DNA of 64,000 bases from JALOOB01 sp040766655 (GCA_040766655.1 JAXGQB010000013.1:135993-199992), one strand, 5' to 3'; shown: positions 41,559-50,898, counted from the stretch's first letter. Numbers and translations: made by a program. Notes: generated from the sequence alone by a model not told the origin.

Positions 41559-42962
41559 TCAGGGGCACTTGCCCGGCTTCCAGTCGATCACTGCGCGGAT
41601 GCGCGCGGCATCGGTGAACCGTACGACGTACTTGCCGCTCCGCACGTTGGCGCCCAGGATCCATACGGTGTAGTAGATCCCGTCGGCTGGAAACGCGGTG
41701 AGCGCGGTGACCTCGTAGCCGCCATCCGCGGCGATAGTGAAATTGTGGCGATATTGGTTCGTTGCGGGCGGCCCCTCGACGTGGATGACCCAGCCCCTTC
41801 CGCCGCCGCCCTGCACGATTCCGACGATCTCCCCCGCGCTGCCTTTGTGCTCCTCGAAGTGGCGCAGCACCGGCTGGTAGCAGATGGGAGGTGGCGGTGT
41901 CACCGGCGTGTTGGTCGCGGTCGGTGGGGGCAGGGGGGTGGGCGTATACAGCGCACCCCCCGCGTCGACCAGCGTGATCGTGCCGGTGAAGATGGTCTCG
42001 TCCTTTTGGTCGTTGCTGCGCGCGGAGAGGATGAAGTACAACTCGTCGCGCGGCTGGATGGACACCGGCGGGACCGTGTAGGTCTGGAGATAGGTGTCCC
42101 AGCCGCCCAGGGTCCACCACCACAGCTGCTGTTCGCCCGCGGGTGCGCCGTCCTGGCCCGGCCGCCGCAGCACGATGCGCAGCGCCACGCCGTCGCCCCC
42201 GGCGACGCCCTTGGCGAAGGTGCCGGCGACCTGCACCTGGCCCTCGTACACGCTGGTCCAAACGCGCATGATGTCCGCGCGCGGCGCGGGACGGCCGGCG
42301 TTCTCGTTGAAGCCGGCCTGCGCGCCGTAGGTGGGCCCGCGCGGCGTGCGATAGATGCCGTTATCCCACGTCATGGCGTCGCTTTCCAGCGTGCCCTGGT
42401 AGCGGGAGCTGGCGTACCACCAGCCCGTCTTGGCGCCCGGGGCGGCGAAGTCGCGCACGCTGTCGGCCACCAACCACTCGGCCGGCGGTGGGGGCGTCTC
42501 GGTCTCGACGATCGCCGGCACCGGGAAGTCGGTGGACACCACGGTGGCGGAGACCCACACCGGCGTGCCCCCGGCATCCACGACCTGCAGCCAATCGCTC
42601 CCGGCGTTGCGGCCGAGCACGGGGAAGGTGGCGCCCGTCTTGGCGCGGCCGACGACGGGGTAGTTCAGGCCCGGCCCGAGCCGCAGGTTCAGGTCCCCGT
42701 CCGAGCTGTACGTCGCGGTCGCCGCACCGGGCCCAACGGGCGTGGGCGAGGGCGTGAAGGTGGCGGTCGGCGGAGGCGTCTCGGTCGGGGTCAGCGTCGC
42801 GGTCGGTGGCGTGGTCGCCGTGGGCGGTGGCGGAACGGTGGGCGTGCTCGTGGGCCGTTCGATGCCGACGGTCGGAGGCGGCCCGGGTTGGCGCCCGCCG
42901 CAGCCCGTCAATGCCACGGCGATGATCATCAGCAGGGTGGCTCCCGCCCGTCGTCCGTTCAT
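41559..42962 (-). CDS. Lipoprotein with SH3b and beta-sandwich domains
   Basis: The protein has 467 residues from the ATG at 42962 (GGGAGGGG upstream). The signal peptide ends in VALTGC. A Thr/Pro stalk (about 30-85) leads to an SH3b domain (about 88-150) with LNLRLGPGLNYPVVG. A lectin-like beta-sandwich (about 165-350) is rich in Trp and Tyr, with WWYASSRYQGTLESDAMTW and QLWWWTLGGWDTYLQTYTV. The C-terminal domain (about 375-467) looks Ig-like, with YEVTALTAFPADGIYYTVW. It is predicted to be attached to the outer face of the membrane and to bind cell-wall or carbohydrate ligands (inference). It is the last gene of the five-gene operon, 17 bp after the TolB-like gene, and its stop abuts the stop of the convergent kinase gene. 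Confidence 0.85.
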   Translation of the reverse strand: MNGRRAGATLLMIIAVALTGCGGRQPGPPPTVGIERPTSTPTVPPPPTATTPPTATLTPTETPPPTATFTPSPTPVGPGAATATYSSDGDLNLRLGPGLNYPVVGRAKTGATFPVLGRNAGSDWLQVVDAGGTPVWVSATVVSTDFPVPAIVETETPPPPAEWLVADSVRDFAAPGAKTGWWYASSRYQGTLESDAMTWDNGIYRTPRGPTYGAQAGFNENAGRPAPRADIMRVWTSVYEGQVQVAGTFAKGVAGGDGVALRIVLRRPGQDGAPAGEQQLWWWTLGGWDTYLQTYTVPPVSIQPRDELYFILSARSNDQKDETIFTGTITLVDAGGALYTPTPLPPPTATNTPVTPPPPICYQPVLRHFEEHKGSAGEIVGIVQGGGGRGWVIHVEGPPATNQYRHNFTIAADGGYEVTALTAFPADGIYYTVWILGANVRSGKYVVRFTDAARIRAVIDWKPGKCP

Positions 42963-42979
42963 GCTGCGCCCCTCCCGTC

Positions 42980-44293
42980 TCATGGTTGCCAGGCAGGCAG
43001 GTGCAGGGCCGGCAGCGGGGTGTCGTCCCGCTCCGCGCCGGTCCAGTGGAGGAAGGTCCGGCCATCGCTGCAGCTGATGACAAGGCCGCGGTTGGTCGGC
43101 GCCCATGCGACGGATTCCGGCACGGCGCAGTTCACGTCAAGGCGCTCCGCGTTGGCGCCATCGGCCTCCGCAAGGTACACCCCCTGGCCCTGCGGCTCAT
43201 CGGCCAGGAAGAAGAGGCGCCGCCCGTCGGGCGACCACGCGACGATCTTATCGCGATCGTAGGGCCGCTGCCAGGCGAGGTTCGTGCCCGGGCCCAGCAA
43301 CCGGTCATCCTGGCCGTCGGGCATCACCCGGCGCAGCTCCATTCGGTTGGTCTCGGTGACGTAGCGAGAGAACAGGATCGCATCGCCCGCCGGCGTCCAC
43401 ACGGGCGCGAGGTTCAGGCCCTTCGTGATCACCTCGCGCGCGCCCCCGGCATTGATGTCCGCGGTCCAAAGGCTGCCGACGGGCACGCCATCGGCCACGT
43501 GTTCCTTCGAGATGGTGATGTAGGCGACCTCCTTGGTGTCCGGAGAGATGGCAGCATCCGCGCGGCCCACTGCGCCGTCCTGCGGCTCGTAGGCGGTCAC
43601 TTCGCCCGTGGGCCAGACCAGGGCCAGCGCGGGGGTGATCACCTCGCGCCGCGTCACGAGGAGGAAGGCATCGGCGCCGTGCCAGCTGATGCCTGCCCCA
43701 GGTGCGAGCTGGACGTCGAATGGAGTGGCCTTCATGAGGTCCAGGTCGAGCAGCGTCACCTGGCGGCGCTGCTCGTTCCACTCCAGGATGGCAAGGTGCT
43801 GTCCGGTGGGCGACCAGCCGCTGCCCGGCACTGCGACGAGCTCGCTGCCTGCCGACGAGATCAGCGTCGGCTCGTCGTCGCCGCGGCGGAACAGGGCCAC
43901 CTGTGGTTCGCCGCCTTCGGTCACGGTCGTGGCGTAGTGGCGGCCGTCGGGCGACCAACGGGGGCCGCTCAGCACAGTCAGGGAGGATTGGATCCGGCTG
44001 TGATCTTCAGGTGTGAGCGACCAGCCGCTGAAGCCGGTGGGTTCACCCGGCTCGCCCGCAACCGGTGAACTGATGAGGACACCCTGCGACGTCACGGAGA
44101 GGATCGTCCTGGCTCCCTGTCGGGAGACGATGACGAACAGAATGGCAAGCAGGAGCGCACCCACCGCGCCGGGAATCAGCCAGCGCCCAAGCCTGGCGAT
44201 GGGAAATGGCGCGATGATTGCCTCATCGCGCGTGGTTTCAGGCCAGAAGCTGCCCTGCTCCTCCAGTGATTCGGCCTTCGGAGATGTCATCAT
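42980..44293 (-). CDS. Membrane-anchored TolB/PD40-like propeller protein
   Basis: The protein has 437 residues; two adjacent ATGs make 44290 an alternative start. A short cytoplasmic tail precedes one TM helix (about 38-60, WLIPGAVGALLLAILFVIV), and the rest is extracytoplasmic. It is a beta-propeller with SGPRWSPDGRHYATTVTE, GSGWSPTGQHLAILEWN, LAPVWTPAGDAILFSRY, IVAWSPDGRRLFFLAD and a last blade near VAWAPTNRGLVIS. Such propellers bind proteins or small ligands and have no catalytic residues. The layout parallels the vWA-propeller lipoprotein at 35-37 kb. Its gene neighbours are 11 and 17 bp away. Confidence 0.87.
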   Translation of the reverse strand: MMTSPKAESLEEQGSFWPETTRDEAIIAPFPIARLGRWLIPGAVGALLLAILFVIVSRQGARTILSVTSQGVLISSPVAGEPGEPTGFSGWSLTPEDHSRIQSSLTVLSGPRWSPDGRHYATTVTEGGEPQVALFRRGDDEPTLISSAGSELVAVPGSGWSPTGQHLAILEWNEQRRQVTLLDLDLMKATPFDVQLAPGAGISWHGADAFLLVTRREVITPALALVWPTGEVTAYEPQDGAVGRADAAISPDTKEVAYITISKEHVADGVPVGSLWTADINAGGAREVITKGLNLAPVWTPAGDAILFSRYVTETNRMELRRVMPDGQDDRLLGPGTNLAWQRPYDRDKIVAWSPDGRRLFFLADEPQGQGVYLAEADGANAERLDVNCAVPESVAWAPTNRGLVISCSDGRTFLHWTGAERDDTPLPALHLPAWQP

Positions 44294-44304
44294 GCGCTAC
44301 CGCC

Positions 44305-44661
44305 TTATCTGAATGAGATGTGGAATGCGCCCATCATCCGTTCTTTCGCTGCTTCGAGGACCACCTCGAACTCGACGACGTAGACCGGGAAGACCTCTGC
44401 CGGCGTGCTGTTCTGCAGTGCCGGAGGGAAAGCCATTGCCAGTCGCTGCCTGGCGGACGTTCGTCCGGGCTCGATGCTGCCGAACCCGAGCTGCCTGGGA
44501 TTGACCTCCACCTGGCTCCGCGGACGGAAGTTCACCCAGACCCGATCGGCCCTGGTCGTCCCCTCATTGGATACGAAGAGGACCAGGCCCGTGCGCTCCT
44601 CAGCGAGCGTGAGCCGGAGATCCCCCAGGGGCGTCTCGACCGGCGAGTTCATGCGCCGCAC
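44305..44661 (-). CDS. Small beta-rich protein of unknown function
   Basis: The protein has 118 residues from GTG 44661 or ATG 44652. It is predicted to be beta-strand throughout, with a CARDB/DUF11-like pattern: LRLTLAEERTGLVLFVSNEG, then VWVNFRP and GSIEPGRTSARQRLAMAF, typical of a single Ig-like sandwich. There is no signal peptide or TM, which is unusual because the neighbours act outside the membrane. It may bind the cytoplasmic face of the two-TM protein encoded just upstream (inference). Confidence 0.7.
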   Translation of the reverse strand: MRRMNSPVETPLGDLRLTLAEERTGLVLFVSNEGTTRADRVWVNFRPRSQVEVNPRQLGFGSIEPGRTSARQRLAMAFPPALQNSTPAEVFPVYVVEFEVVLEAAKERMMGAFHISFR

Positions 44662-44678
44662 GACGTATCACATCCTCG

Positions 44679-46463
44679 CTAAGATGCGGCCCTGGCCGCG
44701 CGGATTTCCTCGGCGATGCGGCCTGCGAGGTCCAGCCCGTCCTTGTCCTGCAGGCACAGCAGGTCTTCCGCCTTCTTAGCCGTATCCTTGTTGCGTGGGT
44801 CGTGCGCGCAGCGCACGCGCACGTCCACCTGTGTTGCCGGCGGCCGCCGGCTGTGGGTGCGTGCCAGGGGGTCGTTGCCATGGCCCGACACCACTACGTG
44901 TACGTCGTAGACATCCAGCCTGTCCTGATCTACTGCGCGGCCGGTTATCTCCCAATAGTGCAGGCTTGTGTTCAGTGCCCCGGCCGGGTTCAGGCGGGGG
45001 GCTGCCTCCACGATGCGCACCAGGTCGACGCCCCGGTCCTCGAGGACGCGGGCGATCTCCCTGACGACTACGTCATCCGGCGCGCCGTCACACGCCAGGC
45101 TGACCCCGGCAGCGTATTCGTGTTCGTATGCCAGGCGCCTGAGGTCCAACGCGAGCGTGCCGGTCAGCACGGACAGGCGATGGATGATCACGGCGTTCTC
45201 TGAGGCCTTGAGCCCCCATGCGGTCCAGACACGGTCGGCCGAGATCTGGAGGCCGGAGAGCAGGCCGTCGAACGAGATCCTGAATTTGCCGGTGATGTGT
45301 TCCAGCTGGTCCTGGTACTCGACGATCGGTTCGGCAAAGTCGATCTCGAGCTTCAGGCCCGTGTCCGAGAAGGCAAGATTGCGCCACACGATGGTGTTGG
45401 CGTCGGCATCGTACCGGCCGGCCATGACTTGCAGCACCCGCAGTTGACGGGGCACATCCAGCTGGCAGTAGTCTAATCCCAGGTTGGGCAGGTTCGCCGG
45501 CCCGCGCCAGTCGAAGCAGATGGTCAGGCGCCGGCTGTTGTCGGGGGAGAGCTCCGGCCGGCAGGAGAGGATGCAGCGGCGTTCTTCGTCGTCTCCTTCG
45601 TGCAGGACATCCTCCCGGATGCCATAGGGAGCCAAGATGGAAAACTCGTGAACCGAGTCGCCGGTCACGGCCTCGGCGGCAGGTTTGCGCAGAACGATCC
45701 GGTGCCCGTGCTCGAAGCCGGCGCCGGTGACGACATTGCGCAACCCCTCGATGGCAACAACGCCGGCGCGCACGTGCGCACCGACCTGGAGGCCGTCGTA
45801 CTGGCTGCGATAGCTGCCGTAGTCCTCGAGATCGTTTCGTTCCGGCTGGACGTGTACGTCAAGCCGGCAATCCTGGCCGTCGATCGAGGCAATGTTGTCG
45901 AGGCCGTTGCCGATGTTGATATTCACCCGTTCCGTCGCGTCGATCTCATAGGTGCACGCGACCGGATAGTCGGGCACGGCTGGCGGAAGTCCCCTGGCTT
46001 TCGTGTGGTACAGGCTTTCACGTTGGGCTAGGAGTGCGAGGGCCCAGCCGAACAGCCCGGCCGCGGCCAGGCCCGCGATGGCCAGCAGCGCCCGGGTGCC
46101 CATGAGTGCAACGCCGGCCGGCATAAAGTCGTCGTAGCGGGCCACAGCGCGCACCAACAACGCGATGAGGAGCGCAGAGAGTATCAGCCCCAGTGCCTGA
46201 ACTGCAACCGGGCTCCACGACAGGTGCTGATGCTCGCCCGCGTGCGCCGCCGCCCCAAACGATCGGTCGAGGGCCGGCAGGCCGGGGAAGTCGTGCTGTT
46301 CGCGCAGGAGGGCACGCGGGTGCGGATTGGTCTCGCCTCTCGTGAGATAGGCTCCCGAATGATGGCAGATGGCATGCACATCCGGCTCATGGCTCTGGTG
46401 GCTGAAGATGGGAGAGGCATCGTCAGCTTCGATGCGAGGCGCTGCGATCTTGAGGCTGGGCAT
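44679..46463 (-). CDS. Two-TM protein with large C-terminal domain, unknown function
   Basis: The protein has 594 residues and a GAGGAG ribosome site. The N-terminal cytoplasmic part has a His/Cys-rich patch (HEPDVHAICHHSGAYL) that might hold a metal. Two TM helices at about 87-107 and 122-146 are joined by a short loop, so both ends face the same side. The remaining 440 residues are beta-rich with segments such as VNINIGNGLDNIASIDGQDC and LKLEIDFAEPIVEYQDQLEH. The last 150 residues look alpha/beta, with VVVREIARVLEDRGVDLVRI. I do not recognise the family. It starts 11 bp after the AlbA_2 gene and probably forms a complex with its product. Confidence 0.78.
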   Translation of the reverse strand: MPSLKIAAPRIEADDASPIFSHQSHEPDVHAICHHSGAYLTRGETNPHPRALLREQHDFPGLPALDRSFGAAAHAGEHQHLSWSPVAVQALGLILSALLIALLVRAVARYDDFMPAGVALMGTRALLAIAGLAAAGLFGWALALLAQRESLYHTKARGLPPAVPDYPVACTYEIDATERVNINIGNGLDNIASIDGQDCRLDVHVQPERNDLEDYGSYRSQYDGLQVGAHVRAGVVAIEGLRNVVTGAGFEHGHRIVLRKPAAEAVTGDSVHEFSILAPYGIREDVLHEGDDEERRCILSCRPELSPDNSRRLTICFDWRGPANLPNLGLDYCQLDVPRQLRVLQVMAGRYDADANTIVWRNLAFSDTGLKLEIDFAEPIVEYQDQLEHITGKFRISFDGLLSGLQISADRVWTAWGLKASENAVIIHRLSVLTGTLALDLRRLAYEHEYAAGVSLACDGAPDDVVVREIARVLEDRGVDLVRIVEAAPRLNPAGALNTSLHYWEITGRAVDQDRLDVYDVHVVVSGHGNDPLARTHSRRPPATQVDVRVRCAHDPRNKDTAKKAEDLLCLQDKDGLDLAGRIAEEIRAARAAS

Positions 46464-46474
46464 GGCTGGCTCCT

Positions 46475-48808
46475 CTACTCGGTGCGCAGGTGCAGCAGAC
46501 GTTGCTTCAGGGTGCGATGGATCGCGATCTGTAGCTGCGCGATTTCGTCAGGCGCAGCCTCATAGTAGGCGGGGGTTGGCGTCATGGGCGCGTCGTCATC
46601 CCCGGGCGGTTCTCCGCTGCCGCTTACACGTCGATCGCCGGCGCCCCACAGGCCGACGCGTACGTGCAGCGCCCCCGCATGGGTCTGCTCCCGGTCGATC
46701 CTCTGCGCTTCGTAACGCAATTCGCGCGTGACCGGCCGGCTGTCGCATTCCAACTCAGCAATGAGACGAATGTCGCGATGACCATGGCTGCGGAGGCCTT
46801 CCACGCTGGCGACCGTGCGTCCTGCCTGGCCGGTTGCCCGGGGCCCGGTCACGCGCTGGATGCGGAAGCCGTTATCGGCCAGCGTCTGGACCACGTCATC
46901 CAGCCGCTCTTCATCCAGTGTCACATCCTGGGCCCAGAAGTCGAGGTAGGATGCGCGGCGCCGGCGCTCGAACATTTCGTAGAGCTGTGCCCGGAAGTGG
47001 ACATTCAGATAGGTGGTCTTGTAGATGGGAAGTTCCTGGAGCCATGCCCGGCCATCGCCGGTGCGATCGTCGTCTTCACACCGGGCGACTTTGGTGCCGG
47101 AGGCGAGTACGCCGTCCAGCGCAAGAACCAATGTCCCCTCAACATCAGCGCTTTCCTGGGGCACGACATGTCCTTCTTCATCGAATTCCATGGCAATGTA
47201 ACGAAGCGGAGCCGCTAGCTGGAGGATGTAGCCGTCCGTTAGTGCACTGCGCTGGAAGAGGCAGGGCTGCCAGACATCGGCGTGAAGCTGGTGATCGTAG
47301 GCGACTTGAGCGTTCTCGGGCACAGCTTCACCTGTCCGGCCGGTCACCACTCGCATCTCTCCCCGGACGCCCTGTCGCACATCGGGCGGCGGCGCAACCG
47401 CTCGCACCAGCCTGGCGTGTTCCAGGCGCACCTGGCCCGCGTTTGCCATGGCGTCGCCATAGCCCATGCCGGCCATGAATCGGCGATAGGTGTCCGCTGG
47501 ATCGAGCTTCTGCAGGGCCGTGCCGGACCAGACATAAGCCTCTTCCCCATAGAGTGTGATGGGCATTCCCGCCCTCTGCACGGCGACTGCGGCCAGGGTC
47601 TGGTTGCCCGCCTGAGCGGTCAGGACTGGAGACACCACTGGTCGCGGATGGAGCCTGCGCAACTCCTCTTCGAGACGTGCCTCAACCTGCGACGCGTCGC
47701 CCGAGCGAGCGCCTTCGTCGGCGGGCAACGATATGATGACGCGTCCCCGTCCCCGTTCGGAGTTGAGCAGGCCACAGATGTAGGCGCCGATGGGGAGGGC
47801 GTCAAGTCCGTTCTGGCCGTTCAACACCGCGACATCGGGCGAATTGCGCAGCCGCGCACTGCCATCCGAGTCGAGCATGTCATCCAGGTAGACGCTGAGG
47901 GAGTCCTGGGCATGCGCCGGTCGCGTGCGCCCTGCCGTCTCGGCGTTAGTTTTGCCTTCGCGACGATAGACCTTGCCGCCGACCTCGTGCACTGCGTCTC
48001 CGGACAGCGGTACGTCGACCCGACAGACGATCTTGTGATTCATGACTGAGACGAATCGTGGAGGCGCGAATCGTACGGGGGGATCGCATTGCAGTGCCGC
48101 GCGCATGAGCAGGTCGGCAACGAGGCGCTGTGTGGCGGGCGAATCGTCGGCCAGGCCTCGTATCTCTGTGCCCCGGCCTGTGCCCAGGAAGATGGAGCCG
48201 CCGGTGGTGTTGGCAAGCGCTGCGAGGTTCTGGGCGAGGGTTTCGATGCCTTGGGGCGACGATGTGGGGGGCGGCAGCAGCACCTGCTGCTGATCATCGC
48301 CCTGCAGCAGCATTCGTTCCACCTCCTGCGACTCGTCGGTCTTCAACTGCCGCCACAAATCGGGCACCCACAGAGAGAGGCGCAGGTGGAGCGAATTGCC
48401 GAATGCCTCCGGGTTGTGAGGCTTCAGCAACTCGCCGCCGTCATCGAAGACTTCAGCGTCGATAGTCATGAGGGTGGTCTGCGGCTTGGCGACTTCGTAC
48501 GTTGCGGACAGCACCGCGCGGCGAGCGCTGTGCATATGCTCCCGAAGTGCTTCACCGGCAGGCAGCTCGATCGGCAGGGTCTCCGGACTGTCGGAGTTCC
48601 CGGGGAACGTCACGCACAACTCGCCGACAGCCAACGTTGCTTTGTGGGGGGACGACTCTTTGAGTCGTGAGGGCTGGTAGGGGACGATGGCATCGATCTG
48701 GCCTTCTGCCTGCTGCCAGCGGGTCTGGCAGATCCGTCCCAGTCCGACTTCGTAAGAATAGAATTCCCGGGCGTAAATGCCGGCCCGGAGCGCGCCGGTA
48801 GATTTCAC
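46475..48808 (-). CDS. Schlafen AlbA_2-like domain protein
   Basis: The protein has 777 residues. GTG 48808 is chosen because AAGGAGG lies 4-5 nt upstream. The central part resembles the Schlafen AlbA_2 (divergent AAA-4) domain: LAALANTTGGSIFLGTGRG, then RVDVPLSGDAVHEVGGKVYR with the terminal REGKTN. A second similar half follows (PIGAYICGLLNSERGRGRVI, then VAVQRAGMPITLYGEEAYVW with SGTAL), so there may be two copies. AlbA_2 domains bind nucleic acid and can act as nucleases or regulators (known). The N-terminal 200 and C-terminal 300 residues are unrecognised. It is the first gene of an operon of envelope proteins with a clear promoter, so it may be the cytoplasmic effector or regulator of that set. 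Confidence 0.78.
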   Translation of the reverse strand: MKSTGALRAGIYAREFYSYEVGLGRICQTRWQQAEGQIDAIVPYQPSRLKESSPHKATLAVGELCVTFPGNSDSPETLPIELPAGEALREHMHSARRAVLSATYEVAKPQTTLMTIDAEVFDDGGELLKPHNPEAFGNSLHLRLSLWVPDLWRQLKTDESQEVERMLLQGDDQQQVLLPPPTSSPQGIETLAQNLAALANTTGGSIFLGTGRGTEIRGLADDSPATQRLVADLLMRAALQCDPPVRFAPPRFVSVMNHKIVCRVDVPLSGDAVHEVGGKVYRREGKTNAETAGRTRPAHAQDSLSVYLDDMLDSDGSARLRNSPDVAVLNGQNGLDALPIGAYICGLLNSERGRGRVIISLPADEGARSGDASQVEARLEEELRRLHPRPVVSPVLTAQAGNQTLAAVAVQRAGMPITLYGEEAYVWSGTALQKLDPADTYRRFMAGMGYGDAMANAGQVRLEHARLVRAVAPPPDVRQGVRGEMRVVTGRTGEAVPENAQVAYDHQLHADVWQPCLFQRSALTDGYILQLAAPLRYIAMEFDEEGHVVPQESADVEGTLVLALDGVLASGTKVARCEDDDRTGDGRAWLQELPIYKTTYLNVHFRAQLYEMFERRRRASYLDFWAQDVTLDEERLDDVVQTLADNGFRIQRVTGPRATGQAGRTVASVEGLRSHGHRDIRLIAELECDSRPVTRELRYEAQRIDREQTHAGALHVRVGLWGAGDRRVSGSGEPPGDDDAPMTPTPAYYEAAPDEIAQLQIAIHRTLKQRLLHLRTE

Positions 48809-48912
48809 AGTGCCTCCTTGCCTGGTAGGAGAACGTGGACCCATGTGTTCGGCACGACAATAGAAGGTCGACGGCGGAGATAACGGCAGTCGACAGGAGC
48901 GACAACAGTGGG

Positions 48913-48941
48913 ATTCTAGCACAAAGAGAAAAGAGCTACAA
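48913..48941 (-). promoter_or_regulatory. Promoter of the AlbA_2 operon
   Basis: On the minus strand, -35 TTGTAG (48941-48936), a 17-bp spacer and -10 TAGAAT (48918-48913) with TG at the extended position. The start would be near 48906, giving a leader of about 98 nt. Confidence 0.65.
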
Positions 48942-49013
48942 ACCCGGTCGATGCATGTTGATACTGCATCTTGACGCGCAGGGACCTCTCTGTCCCGCGC
49001 TTCGCGCGGCGGC

Positions 49014-50180
49014 TTACCTTACCGCCAGGTACTCGCCCGCGGTCTCCAGCCATTCGATGATCTGGATGTGCTGGGGACACTGCGCCTCGCATTCCCCACA
49101 GGCCACGCAGTTGTCCGCGCGCTCGGCCTCGGACAGCCAGTTGGCGTACGCATTCCGCCCGTACTCCGGCGCGTTGAACATCATCGCTTCGTTGTAGTAG
49201 CTGAAGATCGCCGGTATCTTCACGCCGTTGGGGCACGGCTGGCAGTACTTGCAGTCGGTGCACGGGATGGGCATCAGCCGCTTGTATTCGTCGCGCACCT
49301 GGCCGACCAGGGCCAGCTCCTCGCCGGCGAGCAGGCCGGGCGCCGAACGGCCCGCGCTGATCACATTCTCCTTCACCTGCTCCAGCGTGCTCATGCCGCT
49401 CAGCACGAGTGACACCTCGGGCTGGCTCCACACCCACTGCAGGGCCCATTCGGCCGGCGTGCGCCGGCGAGCCGCGCCGTCCCACAGGGCCTGGATGGAG
49501 GGTGGCAAGCCTCGCCCGGGGCGCTGCCCTGCCCGGCCGGCCAGCAGGCCCCCGCGCAGCGGCTCCATCACGATCACGCCCAGCCCCTTGTCCGCCGCGT
49601 ACTTCAGCCCGCGCGTGCCAGCCTGGTAGTCCACGTCCAGGTAGTTGTATTGAATCTGGCAAAAGGTCCAGTTGTCGTACGCGTCCACGATCTCCTTGAA
49701 CGCGTCGAAGCTGTCGTGAAACGAGAAGCCGAGATGCCCGATCCGGCCGTCCGCCATCGCCCGCTCGGCCCAGTCGAGCACGCCGAGGTCGCGCACCGAG
49801 CGCCATCGGCCGGCCTCCAGCGAGTGGAGCAGGTAGAAATCGATCTTCGCGATGTCAAGCCGCGCCAGTTGCTCGTCGAGCAGCCGGTCGAAGTCGGCCG
49901 GTTCCTTCACCAGCCAGCACGGCTGCTTCGTCGCCACCTTCACGCGCTCGCGGTATCCGTCCTTGAGGGCGCGGCCGACGAATGCCTCAGAGGTGCCCTG
50001 GTGGTAGGGGTACGCCGTGTCGACGTAGTTCACGCCGTGGTCGATGGCATAGCGGATCAGCTTCGTCGCCCTCGGTTCGTCGATGCGGCCCGGGTCTGCG
50101 TCGATCACCGGCAGCCTCATCGCGCCGAAGCCCAGTGCCGAGGGCTGCCAATCCAGCCTGCCAAAGGTGCGGTATTTCAT
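49014..50180 (-). CDS. Aldo/keto reductase with C-terminal 4Fe-4S domain
   Basis: The protein has 388 residues. The N-terminal 280 residues form an AKR barrel with VDTAYPYHQG (catalytic Asp and Tyr), KVATKQPCW (Lys), then LGFSFHDS and VLSGMSTLEQVKENV near the cofactor site. The C-terminal part carries two ferredoxin-like clusters, CTDCKYCQPCPNG and CVACGECEAQCPQH. This is the COG1453 type of predicted oxidoreductase; its substrate is unknown, and NAD(P)H-linked reduction is likely. It is read as a single gene from its own promoter with a palindrome over the start site. Confidence 0.93.
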   Translation of the reverse strand: MKYRTFGRLDWQPSALGFGAMRLPVIDADPGRIDEPRATKLIRYAIDHGVNYVDTAYPYHQGTSEAFVGRALKDGYRERVKVATKQPCWLVKEPADFDRLLDEQLARLDIAKIDFYLLHSLEAGRWRSVRDLGVLDWAERAMADGRIGHLGFSFHDSFDAFKEIVDAYDNWTFCQIQYNYLDVDYQAGTRGLKYAADKGLGVIVMEPLRGGLLAGRAGQRPGRGLPPSIQALWDGAARRRTPAEWALQWVWSQPEVSLVLSGMSTLEQVKENVISAGRSAPGLLAGEELALVGQVRDEYKRLMPIPCTDCKYCQPCPNGVKIPAIFSYYNEAMMFNAPEYGRNAYANWLSEAERADNCVACGECEAQCPQHIQIIEWLETAGEYLAVR

Positions 50181-50203
50181 CCGGATCCCCCCAAAGAAGA
50201 AGT

Positions 50204-50234
50204 CGTGACGTCCGTCACGGGGCCCATTATAACA
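50204..50234 (-). promoter_or_regulatory. Promoter and possible operator of the aldo/keto reductase gene
   Basis: The extended -10 TGTTATAAT lies at 50234-50226. The near-palindrome CGTGACGTCCGTCACG at 50204-50219 covers the predicted start site, where a bound repressor would block transcription. Confidence 0.6.
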
Positions 50235-50244
50235 CGCGCCGCGA

Positions 50245-50880
50245 TCACCCCTCGCCCAACAGGGCCAACAACTCGCACAGCACCATGGCCGTGGCGCCCC
50301 ATACCTTGTGCTCGCCTACGGCGTAGTAGGGCACGCAAACGGACTCCCCGCGCAGATTCCACGTCTCCTCGCAACGGGTGGCCGGCACCAGCAGGTGACG
50401 CAGCGGCGCCTCCAGCACCTCCGCCACCTCGTGCTCGCTCGGTGCGAACGCAGGGGCCTCGGACGTGTGGGCCACAACGGGGTAGATGCAGAAGTCGGTC
50501 GGCGGGATGTAGAGCGGCGACAACTGCCCCAGGACCTCCAGCGAACGCGGGTCGATGCCCAGCTCTTCCCGCGCCTCGCGCAGGGCCGTCGCCACGGCAT
50601 CCTCTCCGGGATCCATGCTGCCGCCCGGGAACGAGATCTGGCCGCGGTGGTTCTCCAGCGCCTCCGTGCGCCGCGTCAGCACCAGGTGCGTCTCGCCGGC
50701 CCGCCCGTAGAGCAGCACGAGCACGGCTGCGCGCTTGCAGTTCAGCAGCGGATCCAGGATGCGCTCCGTGCCGGGCCGGGGCCGCGGCGCCATGCCCAAT
50801 TGGGCGGGCAGGCCGGGCAGCGGCCGCACCAGTGCACCGCGCAGTGCTTCGACGACCGCTGCAGGAGAGTCATTTGGCAT
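50245..50880 (-). CDS. Nudix hydrolase, CoA-pyrophosphatase-like
   Basis: The protein has 211 residues from the ATG at 50880, where the conserved region begins; an upstream ATG at 50931 would extend across the divergent promoter. The Nudix box GGSMDPGEDAVATALREARE followed by ELGID matches GX5EX7REUXEEXGU. The preceding LVLTRRTEALENHRGQISFP is typical of the YeaB/NUDT7-like CoA diphosphatases, though specificity is inferred. It probably hydrolyses a nucleoside diphosphate linked to CoA or a similar moiety with Mg2+. It is cytoplasmic and divergent from the ABC-F gene. Confidence 0.9.
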   Translation of the reverse strand: MPNDSPAAVVEALRGALVRPLPGLPAQLGMAPRPRPGTERILDPLLNCKRAAVLVLLYGRAGETHLVLTRRTEALENHRGQISFPGGSMDPGEDAVATALREAREELGIDPRSLEVLGQLSPLYIPPTDFCIYPVVAHTSEAPAFAPSEHEVAEVLEAPLRHLLVPATRCEETWNLRGESVCVPYYAVGEHKVWGATAMVLCELLALLGEG

Positions 50881-50898
50881 CGATGTGTTACTTTCCGT

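Noticed and set aside
41745..43262. A 505-codon plus-strand frame spanning two minus-strand genes
   Set aside because: It has no recognisable domain and low-complexity Arg/Gly-rich stretches; the minus strand has a lipobox, SH3b and propeller motifs.
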